Below are positions 1 to 11,756 of a stretch of DNA of 64,000 nt, piece after piece; the stretch's first letter is position 1, and each line of letters starts with the position of its first letter. The DNA is from Sphagnum compactum (Eukaryota > Bryophyta > Sphagnopsida > Sphagnales), in contig OZ234493.1 of assembly GCA_965153455.1 (NCBI GenBank), positions 992,001 through 1,056,000 of the forward strand, given 5' to 3'. The notes beneath the pieces are model-generated. The model did not search any database and was not told the DNA's origin. It was given only the letters and a program-made list of their open reading frames with translations. A program made the position numbers and the translations under genes.

Positions 1-975
1 TTTTATCTTGCTTTGACCCATTTCTTATTAAATTCCATAATATAATACAAATAAGCTTTAAATGTGCCTTAAATTGGGCCGATCTTAATCTTTTATCATT
101 ATGCAATCTTTTGCAACCAAGCTTCCAACTGAAATTTACAATTTTATCAAACACTTGCACACTAACCACCAAACATAATAAAAGGAACCAAGGGTGCCAA
201 GATAAAATCCCATTCCAAATATTTTATGTTCATCATGTGGCGTTCATGTGTTGGTTTAAATTATTTAATTTTTTTCATTTCTCATACCCAATTTACAACA
301 ATGTGTTAAATATAAATATAAATTGATTACATCTTGATCTTATATCATGTATGTTATGCACCCATGCTCTTTGCCACATAAAAAGGAATAAATTTTATGA
401 AAGACACATCTTTAAAATTAATGATTTTTAGTGGCAAAAACATGTTTGAACCAGAAGTGTCAAAATGCGTTGTAAACATGAATCAAAATTTTGAACTCAT
501 GGTACTCTTTTGATCATCAATATTAAGATTCACTCCAATTTTGAAAGGAATGGTGCACATTTGATGTGAAAAAATGATGTTTTCCAAAATATGATTGTCC
601 GGAAATAGATTTTGAGTGATTGCAACATGCAAAAGAACTTTCCAAAAATCATCCATTTGTATCAAATTTTGATCATTAAAAATAGTATAATGGAGCCTAC
701 TCCAAAAACAAAATGACAATCCAAATTATATTGTGCTCCCTTTGTGATGTAAAAAATATTCATGATTTAAGCATTATCCACACCCCTTGTGCTATATTTA
801 TTGTGTTTGCACCCCTATATTTTAATGGAAGATGAAATAGACAAATTGTATCAATTTCAATAGACATGATGTGGCACCACAAATTTAAGGGTGTGTTTTT
901 TTTATGAACAAGTCAAAGGTGCCCATATTTTTCTAAGTTGCCCATCCTTGTGGGTGACTGAAACAAGCAGAAGAG
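1..975. other. AT-rich intergenic DNA, no gene seen
   Basis: No open frame here looks like protein and no splice-flanked exon was found. The composition is strongly AT-rich. The short open frames (for example 111-326 and 483-719) have the Phe/Ile/Asn/Leu-rich make-up expected of random AT-rich DNA. No terminal repeats were recognised. Confidence 0.6.
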
Positions 976-979
976 GGGT

Positions 980-2820
980 TTGTCATATTCCCCCCTTTTT
1001 TATCACCAACAAATTGTGGGGACTAAATTTGATGAAGACCAAAATGGTTTTGGTCACCATCTACTAGTAGTGATAGAATCCATTTTGTTCACCATCCAAC
1101 GGTGGCAACTGAATCCGTTTCGATCACCATCCTATGGATTGAATGAATTCGACGAGGGCAAGTGAATTCAATTGCCATCTAGTGAAAACCCCTCTTTTTG
1201 TTTTCTTCTTCCATCCCCACCATTTGGGTTTTTCTTCCTTGTTTTTTGGTTTTTAACCCCCCTATTTTGCTTGGTTTTTTACCTCTTTCGTCCCCACTCC
1301 CGTTTTGTTTTGTTTTTTTTTCGTTGGCCCCCCTTTTATTTTTAAGATTCTTCTTTGGTTCCAAACCCTTTATTTTGTTTTGTTTTCTTTCTTCTTTTGT
1401 TTTTGTCTTGTGTGTTTTCCTTTCTTCTTTTGTTCCTACCCCCCCATTTCCTTCTTTTTTTTCTTTATTTTTTTTCTTACTTTGCTTAGTCTTGCCAATA
1501 TTTTTTTCTTGTTCTCATTGCCTTTTTTTCCTTTTTTTTCTCCCGTTCTTATTCTTCCTTTTTATCTTCTTCCCCTTGTTCTTATTACCATTTCATGCCT
1601 TCCCCCCATGCCTTTCTAGGCGATTGAAATTTTTTGATTGCCATCCAACACACCCCTACCAGCAAATGGCAACCGAAATTCTTTGGTTGCTATCCAATGG
1701 TGTGGCTATATCGGATGGCGACCGAAATTAGGGGGGGGGGAACATGTCATATTTTTTGGACAAGATATGGGTTGGTACTTCCATGTCGTTTTAGTGATGG
1801 AAGGACAAGTCCACCACATTGGGCAAATAGGGCTTTGACTCGTGGATGTGCCTTTGAACACATTGCAACTCTAGCTTGCCCATTGCCATCATATTGATAA
1901 CCCAAATGGAAGAACATTCTATCCTTGTAGTATGAAACAACATTGCCATAAATGTGGACTCCACACGTTCCGCCTTCCCTCCATCAATAAAACATTGTAC
2001 ACTTGAAAATAATAGGCTTGATTAATATAATTAAAGTGTTTAACAATAAGATCAAACTCCACCTTTAGGGCTACAATTGAAATTCAACACCAATTGCAAA
2101 TGCAATATGACAATTTGAAATTCAAACAACCATAAAGGTTTCACCCCTCCCTCCTAAGGAATATAACAGTGGTTGGTGTGGTGTTAAACAACACAAGTTG
2201 GCCCACACACCTCAAAGGAGAAAGTGACTATTGACATGCGCTTAGGTTTACATTTCATTCCCAAGTAGGACCAAATTTTGTTGCCAAATCAATGGTGGAG
2301 ATCAATCAATGGTAAAAACCAATATCTAAAAATGTGCGATGATGAAAAAATTTTATCGCCACATGACTGGTGACAAAATGCTTTCGGTCATAATTTGTGT
2401 GGCAATGATGAAAATTTTTTGGTCATCGTAGGCTTGGTGATTAAAAACATTCCATCACCAATTTTGTGGCGACTGAATTTTTTCAATCGTTGCAGGGTTT
2501 ACGACAATCAAAATGGGTCCAATTTTGGTTGGCCATAAGCCTACCTTGGGTTACTTGAGTGCTTTTTAACCTAGTTTGACCTAAGTTGAGCTAGGTTGAC
2601 CCTATATTGATGTGACATAGAGGTGTGTATACATCCAGATGCGTTCATTGCGTTGTGACAAATGCATGGACATGTTGACAACCCTAGTGTGGTACGGAAA
2701 ACTCTTAGTCGTAGGATTGGCAACCCAAAGTTTTCCATCACCGCACGAATAACAACTGAAAGGATTTGATTGCCATAAAATTGGTAATTGAAATTTTTCG
2801 GTTGCCTATTTTGTGGTGTT
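980..2820. repeat. Decayed DNA-transposon-like region with GGCGACCGAAATT-type motifs
   Basis: Short motifs of the type 'ggcRaccgaaatt' and their complement 'ttttcggttgcc' recur in both orientations, for example near 1,100, 1,670-1,730, 2,345-2,420, 2,465-2,500 and 2,755-2,810. Clusters of short, inverted GGCGAC/GAAATT-like motifs are typical of the subterminal regions of plant CACTA (En/Spm) elements, which is known of that family. I see no clear CACTA terminal repeat pair and no transposase frame, so the family assignment is inference. A run of ten G lies at 1,731-1,740. Confidence 0.35.
1190..1620 (+). repeat. Polypyrimidine (C/T) tract of about 430 bp
   Basis: The plus strand is overwhelmingly C and T here, with few purines, a strong strand asymmetry. 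It produces long open frames rich in Phe, Leu, Pro and Ser (such as 1,198-1,731) that are by-products of the composition and not genes. It sits inside the transposon-like region around it. Tracts of this kind can form triplex (H-) DNA in principle; that is inference. Confidence 0.75.
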
Positions 2821-2957
2821 TTAAATCTATTTTCGATCATCAATTGTAAAAGGGGCAACCCGAGTGTAAATATATATTTTCCTATGTTAGATTTGATTGA
2901 TGTAATCAACGCATTAAGATGGATGTCAACATGATGAACAATGGAAAATTGTCGCAG

Positions 2958-4186
2958 GGCATACGCATGGTAAAACATGCTAGCCGAAGTCACTTGCTGT
3001 TTTTTGGACAGTATCCATAAAATATATTGTGATGTATAGAATCTAGGAATATTAATATAAGCCAGTGATCAACAATTATAAATTCTTTGACTTCATTGCA
3101 TAACATTGAAGAAACACATGTTTTAATATGCATTTAGGTATATATTTTTGAAGTGCAAGCATAAAAAGTACATGTCACAGCTTTGCAAAATTGAGTTACA
3201 AGTACATGAAAGTAAAACATCAATTAGAATTATTATACTTTCAAGTTGATGAACGCTTAGTGCGTATGGATATAGTTTCAACTTTTCATATTATAGTCAT
3301 AATCTATCAAAGTTTCAAAGTAAAAATATTTTGGAAAATTTGGACAACCAACCAATTTCAAACATACTTTTCATCCATTTTCCTTACATAAAAATTCCTC
3401 AAACTTTATGTACAACTTACAATAAACTCAATGAGGTGTTCAATGATTTCAAAAAGAAATTTAAATAGGTTTTTAAGGGTCCAAGCATGGTAAAGTATAC
3501 CAAAAAAGGAGTCTTAAATTAATTTAATTTCAAAAATAGTCTCTTCTCAACATTAACATTAAAAAAATATTAAAAACCTATTTAAATTTCATTTTGAAAT
3601 CATAGAGCACTTCATTGAATTTATTATAAGTTGTACATAAAGTTTTAGGAATTTCTATATAAGAAAATGGATGAAAATTATGTTATAAGTTGGTTGGTTT
3701 TTCAAAATTTTCAAGATACTTTTACATTGAAACTTTGATAGATTATGACTAGATAATGAAAAGTTAAAATCATTTTTATACATATTAGGTTTTCATCAAC
3801 TTGAAAGTATAATAATTTTAATTGATGTTTGTATTTTTATGTACTTGTAATTCAATTTTGCAGAATTGTGACATGATTTTTTGTATTTTCATTTCAAAAA
3901 AATGTACTTAAATGCATATTAAAACATTTTTTTCTTCAATATTATGCAATGAAGTCAAATGTTTTTTGATTTTTGATCATTGACTTAAATAATATTCATG
4001 GATTCAATACGTTAAAGTATATTTTATGCATACTTTCCAAAAAGATAGCAAGTGTTTCCAATTGGCATACTTTGCCATGCTTATGCCTTTAATATATGTT
4101 TTTAATGTTAATGTTGAAAAAAATTATTTTTGAAATTAAATTTTTTTAGAACTAACTTTTTGGCATACTTTTATCATGCTTGGACC
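2958..4186. repeat. Compound inverted repeat, order +P +Q -P -Q
   Basis: Arm P (about 2,958-3,474) is repeated in reverse complement at about 3,573-4,087. The intervening Q segment (about 3,478-3,572) is repeated in reverse complement immediately after, at about 4,092-4,186. A shared motif close to 'gcatggtaaagtatacc' lies near 2,965 and 3,485 and, reversed, near 4,064 and 4,162, so every segment is bounded by it. The arms match over their whole length with scattered substitutions and small indels; for example, an 'acaacttacaataaactcaa'-like stretch at 3,413 pairs with 3,606-3,630. No protein is encoded. It resembles a non-autonomous TIR or fold-back element, but the interleaved order does not fit one simple hairpin. 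Exact borders and identity were not computed. Confidence 0.75.
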
Positions 4187-4189
4187 TTG

Positions 4190-6200
4190 CATCACGTCCA
4201 TTTCGACAACCCTGCCGGGTACATTCACAGTAAAAGGAACCAAGGAGGTTGTTAACAATGCTTAAAACAACACTTACATTATTTTGAAAAATCATCATTA
4301 ATTATATTTAATGAATTATTTATCCATAATTTGTAATTGTGGTTTGGTGCTCATGAAATTGGACTCCTATGAATTTGGAGTCATTTCACTATGTTATTAG
4401 AATCCTTTGTCATATACAAAACACTTGTTGACAAGGTCCTTTTAAAGATTCTAAAATTTGAACGTGTTTTTTATTATTCAAACGTTCATCAAATGTTCTC
4501 AAATTTATTATGGGCTTTAATATACTTTATGAGAAGGGTCAAATCTGTTTATATTTTTAAATGCACATGTATTGAATCCTTTTAATAGACATGTTGATTT
4601 TGATTCAATTTTGGGGTATTACTCTGGGTAAAAAATTTGTATGAAAAAGTGGTATGTACTATACAGGAACAAGTGATTAAAATTAAAGGCGTACACTACT
4701 AAAGGCCCACATGATCCCCCACTATTTACTTCAATTATACCGAATTTGCCTAGGTATTTACATAGGTCTGTTGAAGATTGCCTATTTCTATTTATAATGT
4801 CCAAGCTACTTGTAGCATTAAGGTGTTGTAAACCCTGGAAGGGAATGTGTAATCCTTGCCTTTAAACAATAGAACCTGGTGCTGGGAAGAAAGTAGAGAG
4901 GGAGACAAATACAATACTTGAGAACCTTGAGAAATCAACTATGGCACTCAAACTATTGTCAGGTCATTTTGATTTTCTTGATGAAGCATGATCCAAATCT
5001 ACCCAGGTTCTATTTTGCTGCTATTAATTAAGTTGTGATCTGGGCCAACAGCGATTGAATCCCATTCATTACAAGTAAATGATATAAGTGCTAAAATGAC
5101 CTCAAATAAGGTAAATGCTTATATTGAGGCTAGAAGTGTTAGAAGCAGCTCCTGCATACTGATCCAAAATGGGGTGAATATTATACCGCTTTGGCATTTA
5201 TATATACGCACCTTCAATGGCTCGCTCATTGATAAAATCGTAAGGAATTTTTCCCGTAAAGAGCTTTAATCCGCGATGGTTGAAGATCCAGGTTAACCTG
5301 GTGATCCTGACCAGCTGGGCTGCACGAACGAAGCTTCAAGTCCACACCAAAAAAAAGTCCAGTCCCTGCGGAGTTCAAGTTTCTTCTGCTCCCCTTGTGC
5401 TTGTTTTAAGCGCCTCATGGTTTTTTCTGCCTTTGCCTTGAGTAGCGTCCACCGAAGGGTCTAATTAACAACCTCATTGGCGACGGACGTGGTGCAATAT
5501 TGCGTGCTTAATCATGCAACCTCACTTATATATCACCAAATTATCACTTAGCTGGCTGGTTCCATCTTTCAGACCATCCGCAATGTCAATGCATCTTTTC
5601 CTGTAAACTAATTCACACCATGGAATGTCATTAACTGTAGAATATACATTTATGATTTGTAACATCAAGTTGTTTCTAGTAGTGGTTGTATAACTTGGGT
5701 GGCTTATAGGTAAATACAGTAGTAGTCGTTGCATTTCAACTGTTTTGTTTTGCAGCTTATAGGATTTAATCTAGACAAAGACGTATTACTGTTGCAAAAT
5801 CGAATGTCAAATCATCAATCTAGATGATACCCCCACAAACTTGAGCGGTGTTAATGGTACTGATTAGCTGGGAATGGTTTAAGGCTACCGGTTTTTCTAC
5901 GATTTAAGGATACAATGGAAGTGACTGAATTCTCCAAGATAAATGGCATTGTTAGTTTGCACGCTTGTGATACTGTGCAGTGTGGATGGAGCAGCCTTTT
6001 TGAGATATAATCTCATTTGGTTGATGGATATTTTTTGAGTCTACAGATCTAATTAAATTCTTTTAACTTGTGCTCGACGAGAAGCTGCTTAAATTACTAC
6101 ATCCCAATCCTAAATTCAATTTTTCCATCATTTGCATTCGGCCAGTGCAGCTACTTCCTAAAGTAGTGATGATGCAATAAACAAGGTCACCTGTGAGTGA
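4190..6200. other. Intergenic DNA upstream of the TCP gene island
   Basis: No gene was recognised on either strand. AT content falls from about 4,600 onward, as if approaching a gene region. A perfect 14-bp palindrome, ccaggttaacctgg, lies at 5,288-5,301. Open frames are all under about 70 codons and unconvincing. Confidence 0.5.
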
Positions 6201-6216
6201 AATTTAGGCATCTAAT

Positions 6217-6230
6217 TTATATATATATAG
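6217..6230 (+). promoter_or_regulatory. Candidate TATA box far upstream of the TCP gene
   Basis: The sequence tttatatatatatag is a good TATA-like run followed by a GC-richer stretch. The TCP start codon is 3.7 kb downstream, so this would be its promoter only if the leader is long and spliced. The acceptor just before the start codon supports splicing of the leader but not this particular start. A weaker TATA-like run lies near 8,057-8,066. Confidence 0.2.
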
Positions 6231-9200
6231 AGTGGGAAGCTTCTGAAATCTGATTTTGTTGATCACCGTTCTTTGGATACAGGCACATAGTGAAGTTGGG
6301 GTTTAGGGTTTATCTCAACCCCCTCAATTCAACGATAATTCCAACGAACTTCAGCTAGATGGAAAGTTTTGTGACATTTTCATCTAAATGCTGTTTACTA
6401 ATTTTAGGTGAAGAAAGTTTTTTTGGGATTGACAGGAGAAAAATTTCCAAATTATTTCTTTGTATTTAGTATTAAATTCTTATGACCCAATTTACATAAT
6501 AATGATCTTTATGATGATGCAGTTTCCCAGGATATAGGACGCAGGTTATTCTTCTGGGAGGTTCCCCCCTGCGCAATTGTAATAATGGAGTTGTGCCCCA
6601 AGCTGGAAAATAGAAGTCTAGTTTGTGTTTGCGTAAGTTGCAAATTCCCACGTTTGTTGGATTGTGTTCGAGTTAAAAGTTCTGCAGCTGGAATGAAGTT
6701 TAGTTCGTCCTAGCTAGTAGCTTGCTAGTTCAGTATCTCCACTACAAAAAAGTGACGCTGAGGGAGACGAAAAGGAAGACCAAGTTCCGTGATTCCATGT
6801 CGCTTTAATGAAAGCTTTCATAATGTGAAATGTGGGCACTACAACCGTTGAAATTAAAGTTTCCTGTAGTTTATCAAAAGAAAATTCCTAGATAATTCGA
6901 TTTCCAGCTTGACCTGAATTTTGGATCTGAGTCTGGACATGATCAGTAATATTTTCATCTGCATGGCATGTACTCGAGATGATGAAATTTAAGAGATATT
7001 TTTTCTCATTGGAAGCTAGAATGTAATTTATACGTCTACAAAAGACGTCTTATACACACATGAGCTTGATTGGTATCTTCATCAGACATTTTCACTCATA
7101 GATTGGAGGCAATCATAGAAGAGGTGGAATTATAAGATATCATGTGGGGTCCAGTTTGAGAATTCATATGTACACTACTCATTAAACACTTCAGCTACTA
7201 CTATGATGATCATGTGTTCTTTCCTGCTTTTTAATATCTAGATTCCTACAACCTGGTATATAATCTTCTAAAGATTGAGATCAATGCATGGAGAACTGAT
7301 GACACTGTAAACACTATTGTAGAACGGTGAATAAAAGGCTAATATAATGTGCCTGGTCCATATTATTATCGTAGCTCCTCATTACCGTAGTAACCACGAA
7401 CGCATTTTTTCTCGCATTTCTTGGAAGAAAATCAGTAGAAGGAGAGTTGCAGAAATCTGAGTCAGGACCTCAGCTGCAGCTATAAGAGCCTAACAAGTAC
7501 TCTTTGTTCATTTTTTTGGGATGCCAAGTTTGAATGAATTACACTTCCGTGAGTATTGCAGTTCAGGTTGAGAAATTAGCTCCTTAGCGCTGTCCAGAAG
7601 AGTTCTGTAATATAAACTAAAGTTACTAGCGCTGGAGATTTAGAATCGAAGTTGTATAGTAGCTAGCTGCAGGTGCAATGGCACCGACGGTGCTTAAGAT
7701 ACATAGCTTGCTGAAATTTCACAGCTCCATTTTCACCGTGATAAGCCCCATTCGCGTCATTTAATATCACAGTAAGTACACTTACATAGATCTCGTTTTC
7801 AATTGTACACTTTTCCTGGAGCGGATGGTCGCATGGGGAGGGGTGCGGAGACGGTTATCAAGTAATGATGTGCTTATGCAGTCACTATGGTATTCAACCG
7901 GGGCTTCCATCACTGTTCTGAAAAGTGGGGTTACAATTTCCGGAAAAAAGCAAAGTTCCTCCGCCATTCCAGTGGTGTGCCGTCCGGAAAACAATATCGA
8001 CCAGTGCCGAGGAGCTGAGCGGCGTCCACGTTTTTTGGTATGAACTCCTCTTTTTGCATATATATTTTATTCGGTCCGTAAAGAGCCTCGAGGACTTCCA
8101 TGATCGAGTTCTAACACACCTGCTCATTCACTGATGATGATCCCGGCCTCAAAGATGGATGCCAGCAGGCGTCTATGTAGCAACGATCGATCATACCGAT
8201 ACTAGCTCTCTGGATACGTCGTTTTTGTTCGGAACATAGAGCACTCTAGTAGTGGTACTAGCTAGCTAGGGTTTTGTAGAGCTTGGTCGAATTACTCGGC
8301 GGCAGCTTCGCGTCTCTAGTCTTTGGCACTTGAAGCTTATCCCGACAAGCAGGAGTCTAAATTGGAAAAGCTTTGTAATGGTGTGAACCAATGTAGGCGT
8401 GCCTCATCAATGACGCTGCTGCTGCACCTCGATCCCTGGGCCACTCTGCAAGTCAAAACATTTGGACAGCTGCAAGGTGCTATGCGCATCCATGGCGTGG
8501 ATAGGTTTTGTCAATCCGACAAGGTTTCCATATTTTGCGCACGGATCCAGAACCTCTATGAGTGTAAGTTTGGATGCATCGGTTGCTGAGTACTTAGGCG
8601 CTTTGCACTGACTGGATAAATGTTTTCAATCTGCAGACCCCAGAGGTGACATGCGGTGTGAACGTCAAAGAGCGGTACAAACCCTAGTATGCCAAAATTT
8701 GCAGTTGTCCATCATGAGCTGTTAACCTGACGGCTGCAGCACATCATTTGTTCATCTCTCGGGACTTGTGGTTGTGCACATCAGGCAGAACAGAGAGCTT
8801 CAAGTAAATATCTAAGTTTTTCCCTGAAAAGAAACGTATGTCTGTCTGTGCGTTTTGCAGAACACTTTGAAACATCCAACTGAGGAAAGTTTTAAAGCGA
8901 GGTTCCTCGCTCGGTCCTCTCCCCAGGTATCTTCAGTCTGTGGACTCTGTCCTTTTCGCCCGAGGTACTGTTTCCGTCGTTTCATGTAGAATTCCCGGGT
9001 CCCATTGCTCAGTCTTCAACTGCTGTCAATGAGATAGAACCAAGAAGGAAAAGAATCTAGAACACTCTTCCGCGAGTCGGAGGTATTGCAGGCAATGTTT
9101 TGTAACTTTTAGCTCATAATTACTTGGTCAATTTTGCGCGCTTTCGCTCTGGTCTAAAAAGATGGAGCACGTCAGGTTCTACTTCCGATCTAGAAAGTTA

Positions 9201-9968
9201 GGTTTTCAAGGGTTGTGAAGCAGCTGGAGGTATAACGTTTGTTGTTCTGCTACAGAAATATTGCAGGTCGTGACAAATTTTGTTGATGGTAATTCAGCAT
9301 TAAAAAAGCATGGAACAGAGGCAGTGCCTGAGTCTCTGATTAGAAGTCTACTCGAGATGGTGCAACCACTGCTAACTAGTGATCATCAGGACATTCTCGA
9401 ACTTGATCATGTCATCAGTACTGTAAGTGACTGCGATTTGCCGGATCGTGTCGTTCAAGATCGATGGTACTCCTTAGGTAGGGGTGGCCACCCTGCTTGA
9501 TGGGCTCCCAACTCTCCGGGACCCCGAGTCCCCGACTAAGTGTTTCCAATTTCAGTCATGTGTGGAGTTTGGTGAAGTCGACACGGACAACAGCGGGATT
9601 AACATCTGGGAAGCCTCGAGCTCCGTGGCAGAATGATTGGGCAGGAGGATGAGCGCGTCTTGTGCAGCTGCATAAATCATGACTAACCTGGATCTAGGAA
9701 GATGGAGAGGACACCGTGAGTTGCAGGGACGTAATTAGACGTGTTGTAGAAGAGTACCAAGCACGAATACCAGGGCTCGGGCCGGCAATGGATGCCCGGA
9801 AAGTTATATAGGATGCTTTAGATAGGGGAAAGTCGAAAGCAGATCAGCACTAGTACCAGATTCTGCTTGCAAGTAGAAAGAGCGTTCATCACGTACACGA
9901 TCCATATGTGGATGTGGGCTGCTACCAGTGAGCCCAGCTGCTTGAGAAACTTCGCCTAGTTCTATTGC
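6231..9968 (+). other. Probable 5' leader / intron / promoter region of the TCP gene
   Basis: This stretch has a more balanced base composition than the flanks. It contains several short upstream open frames, for example 8,323-8,589 and 9,261-9,500, with no recognisable protein family. A CACTACAAAAAAG string at 6,740-6,752 resembles a CACTA transposon end but has no visible partner. The frame at 9,261-9,500 follows a possible acceptor (attgcag) and could be an alternative leader exon with an upstream ORF; this is inference. Confidence 0.35.
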
Positions 9969-9970
9969 AG
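9961..9970 (+). other. Splice acceptor in the TCP 5' leader
   Basis: The string tctattgcag is a consensus 3' splice site placed directly before ttacATGG. A 5'-UTR intron ending here would put the TCP start codon 4 nt into the second exon. The matching donor could not be chosen with confidence among several GT candidates upstream. Confidence 0.45.
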
Positions 9971-9974
9971 TTAC

Positions 9975-11756
9975 ATGGAGTCAGGAGGGCATGGTAAATC
10001 TAAATCAGAGTCCCAGCGAGACACGGGTCAAGGTGGGGGAAGCTCAGACACGGGGTTGCCACCACAACTGATTCAACAGTATCAGCAAGCGGAGGCGAGG
10101 GGCTTAACAAGTTATGCAGGTTCTTCGTCGCGTTTAGAGCAGCAGCAGCAGCAGCAGCAACAACAACAACAACAACAACAGCATGATGCAGGGCCCTTGG
10201 CACAAGCTATGGCAGCAATGGGTGGTCAGGGTATGGGAAGAGCAGGGTCATCACAGGTGGATATGACATCTTTGGCTATGGCAGCTGGCTTGGGACGAGA
10301 GTACGCGGGCGTCGAAGGACAATCTAGTCGGGCTTCAATGGTCCACATGAGTGGCATGTCGTTAGCTCGCGGACAACAGCAGGAATCGAGCGCCGCAGCA
10401 GCTGGGACATCTGCAGAACCCATTACAGGGAAAAAACAAGCTCCCAAGCGTCCAGGATCAACGAAGGATCGCCATACTAAGGTTGACGGACGGGGTCGAC
10501 GCATACGGATGCCAGCTACTTGTGCAGCGCGCATTTTTCAGCTCACTCGTGAGTTGGGGCATAAGTCAGACGGAGAGACTATCCAGTGGTTGCTGCAGCA
10601 TGCTGAGGCTGCAATCATTGCCGCAACAGGAACAGGCACGGTTCCAGCTCTTTTCTCAACGGTAGTTGGACCAGTACGGAGCTCAGCGAGCATGCAGCCG
10701 GCAGCAGCAGCAGGTAGAGTTCCATTGCAAGCTGGCAGCTTAGGCTTCGCATCTGGAACTTCCAGGGCGCCCTCCGAGTTAGAGATTGCTAGCGCGCGCA
10801 TGCAAGAGCAAATGCGGGCTAGAGATACTGAATGGGGCATGTCAAGTGCGGCGGAGGAAAGAGGGACGGACGTATCGAGATCAGCAGTTATGGGGGTTAG
10901 CATGGGTGCCCTTGAAATGATGGGAGGCTTTCAGGCTCAAGAAGGTTTGCTGGGGTCACGTTCTTCGGAAACTGGGAAGGGTAGCATCGACACATCGAGG
11001 AAGAGACCTCGACCGGGTCCACTAACTCGTCTCAAGGAAGAAATAGAGCCTACAATGGCACTGCAGACATCACCAACCAGACAATTATCGCTGCAACAAG
11101 CTGGTGCTGGAGCAGCTGGTGGGTCGTCCAGCATGCAGATGCAGCCAGCAGCAATGTGGGCTGTAGCAGCTTCCGCTGTATCAGGAGTACCTAGTGGTAT
11201 GAGTGGTGGCATGCCTGGCACGGTTTGGATGCTACCAGTGAGCGCGAGCTCATCGACATCCGGGGTGATGCAGGCAGGCCCATCTGAGCAACACATTTGG
11301 TCATTCCCTTCAACCCCAGGCCAATATCGCATGGTTGCACCGGGAGGAACACCAGGCTTACAGCTAGGCCCACTAGGGGGTCCAGGAGGAGGTAATATTA
11401 TGCCATCTGCATCCATGATGGCACTCATGCCTCGGAGTAATGTACAAGGTGAGATGGGGTTAGAATTGCAGGGCAGCCTTATGCAAGGTCATCACATGTC
11501 ACTAGCTGCTCATGCAGGTTCTATGCAGTTACTGCAGCAACCAGATCAGATGCGGCAACTACGTGCTCATGCACCCGCTGGTTTCGGCCTGGGTGGAGGC
11601 ACGGATCAAGGACAGAATTTAGGGATGTTGGCAGCACTTGCATATAATCCTAATTTGCAGCAGAATCCTGATCAACAACAAAGGTCGATGCAGGGCTCAG
11701 GGCCTCATCTGCAACAACAAGGGGATAGTGGTGATGACCCAACTGGCTCTCAGTAG
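9975..11756 (+). CDS. Class I (PCF-type) TCP transcription factor, 593 aa
   Basis: TCP proteins are plant-specific nuclear basic-helix-loop-helix factors; class I members bind GTGGGNCC-type sites and regulate cell proliferation and growth. The TCP domain spans about residues 158-220. It contains [17 protein letters not shown], then helix I ([16 protein letters not shown]), the WLLQ helix and the [13 protein letters not shown] tail, with the shorter basic region that marks class I. Cys183 matches the conserved cysteine reported to confer redox sensitivity on class I TCPs. A 14-residue polyGln tract (56-69, seven CAG and seven CAA codons) lies in a Gln/Ala/Gly-rich N-terminus. The long C-terminus is rich in Met, Gln, Ala and Gly, as in many activators. 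The coding region is one uninterrupted exon, usual for TCP genes. An acceptor 'ctattgcag' ends 4 bases before the ATG, so the leader is probably spliced. The protein is longer than most class I TCPs. Confidence 0.95.
   Translation: MESGGHGKSKSESQRDTGQGGGSSDTGLPPQLIQQYQQAEARGLTSYAGSSSRLEQQQQQQQQQQQQQQHDAGPLAQAMAAMGGQGMGRAGSSQVDMTSLAMAAGLGREYAGVEGQSSRASMVHMSGMSLARGQQQESSAAAAGTSAEPITGKKQAPKRPGSTKDRHTKVDGRGRRIRMPATCAARIFQLTRELGHKSDGETIQWLLQHAEAAIIAATGTGTVPALFSTVVGPVRSSASMQPAAAAGRVPLQAGSLGFASGTSRAPSELEIASARMQEQMRARDTEWGMSSAAEERGTDVSRSAVMGVSMGALEMMGGFQAQEGLLGSRSSETGKGSIDTSRKRPRPGPLTRLKEEIEPTMALQTSPTRQLSLQQAGAGAAGGSSSMQMQPAAMWAVAASAVSGVPSGMSGGMPGTVWMLPVSASSSTSGVMQAGPSEQHIWSFPSTPGQYRMVAPGGTPGLQLGPLGGPGGGNIMPSASMMALMPRSNVQGEMGLELQGSLMQGHHMSLAAHAGSMQLLQQPDQMRQLRAHAPAGFGLGGGTDQGQNLGMLAALAYNPNLQQNPDQQQRSMQGSGPHLQQQGDSGDDPTGSQ

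Noticed and set aside
1198-1731. 177-codon open frame, Phe/Leu/Pro-rich
   Set aside because: It lies in the pyrimidine tract, where stops are rare by composition; the protein is low-complexity.
6740-6752. CACTA transposon end (CACTACAAAAAAG)
   Set aside because: No inverted partner or transposase nearby; 13 bases alone are too little in AT-rich DNA.
10937-11428. 163-codon minus-strand open frame inside the TCP gene
   Set aside because: It is the complement of the TCP coding region, whose frame is secure; composition explains the absence of stops.
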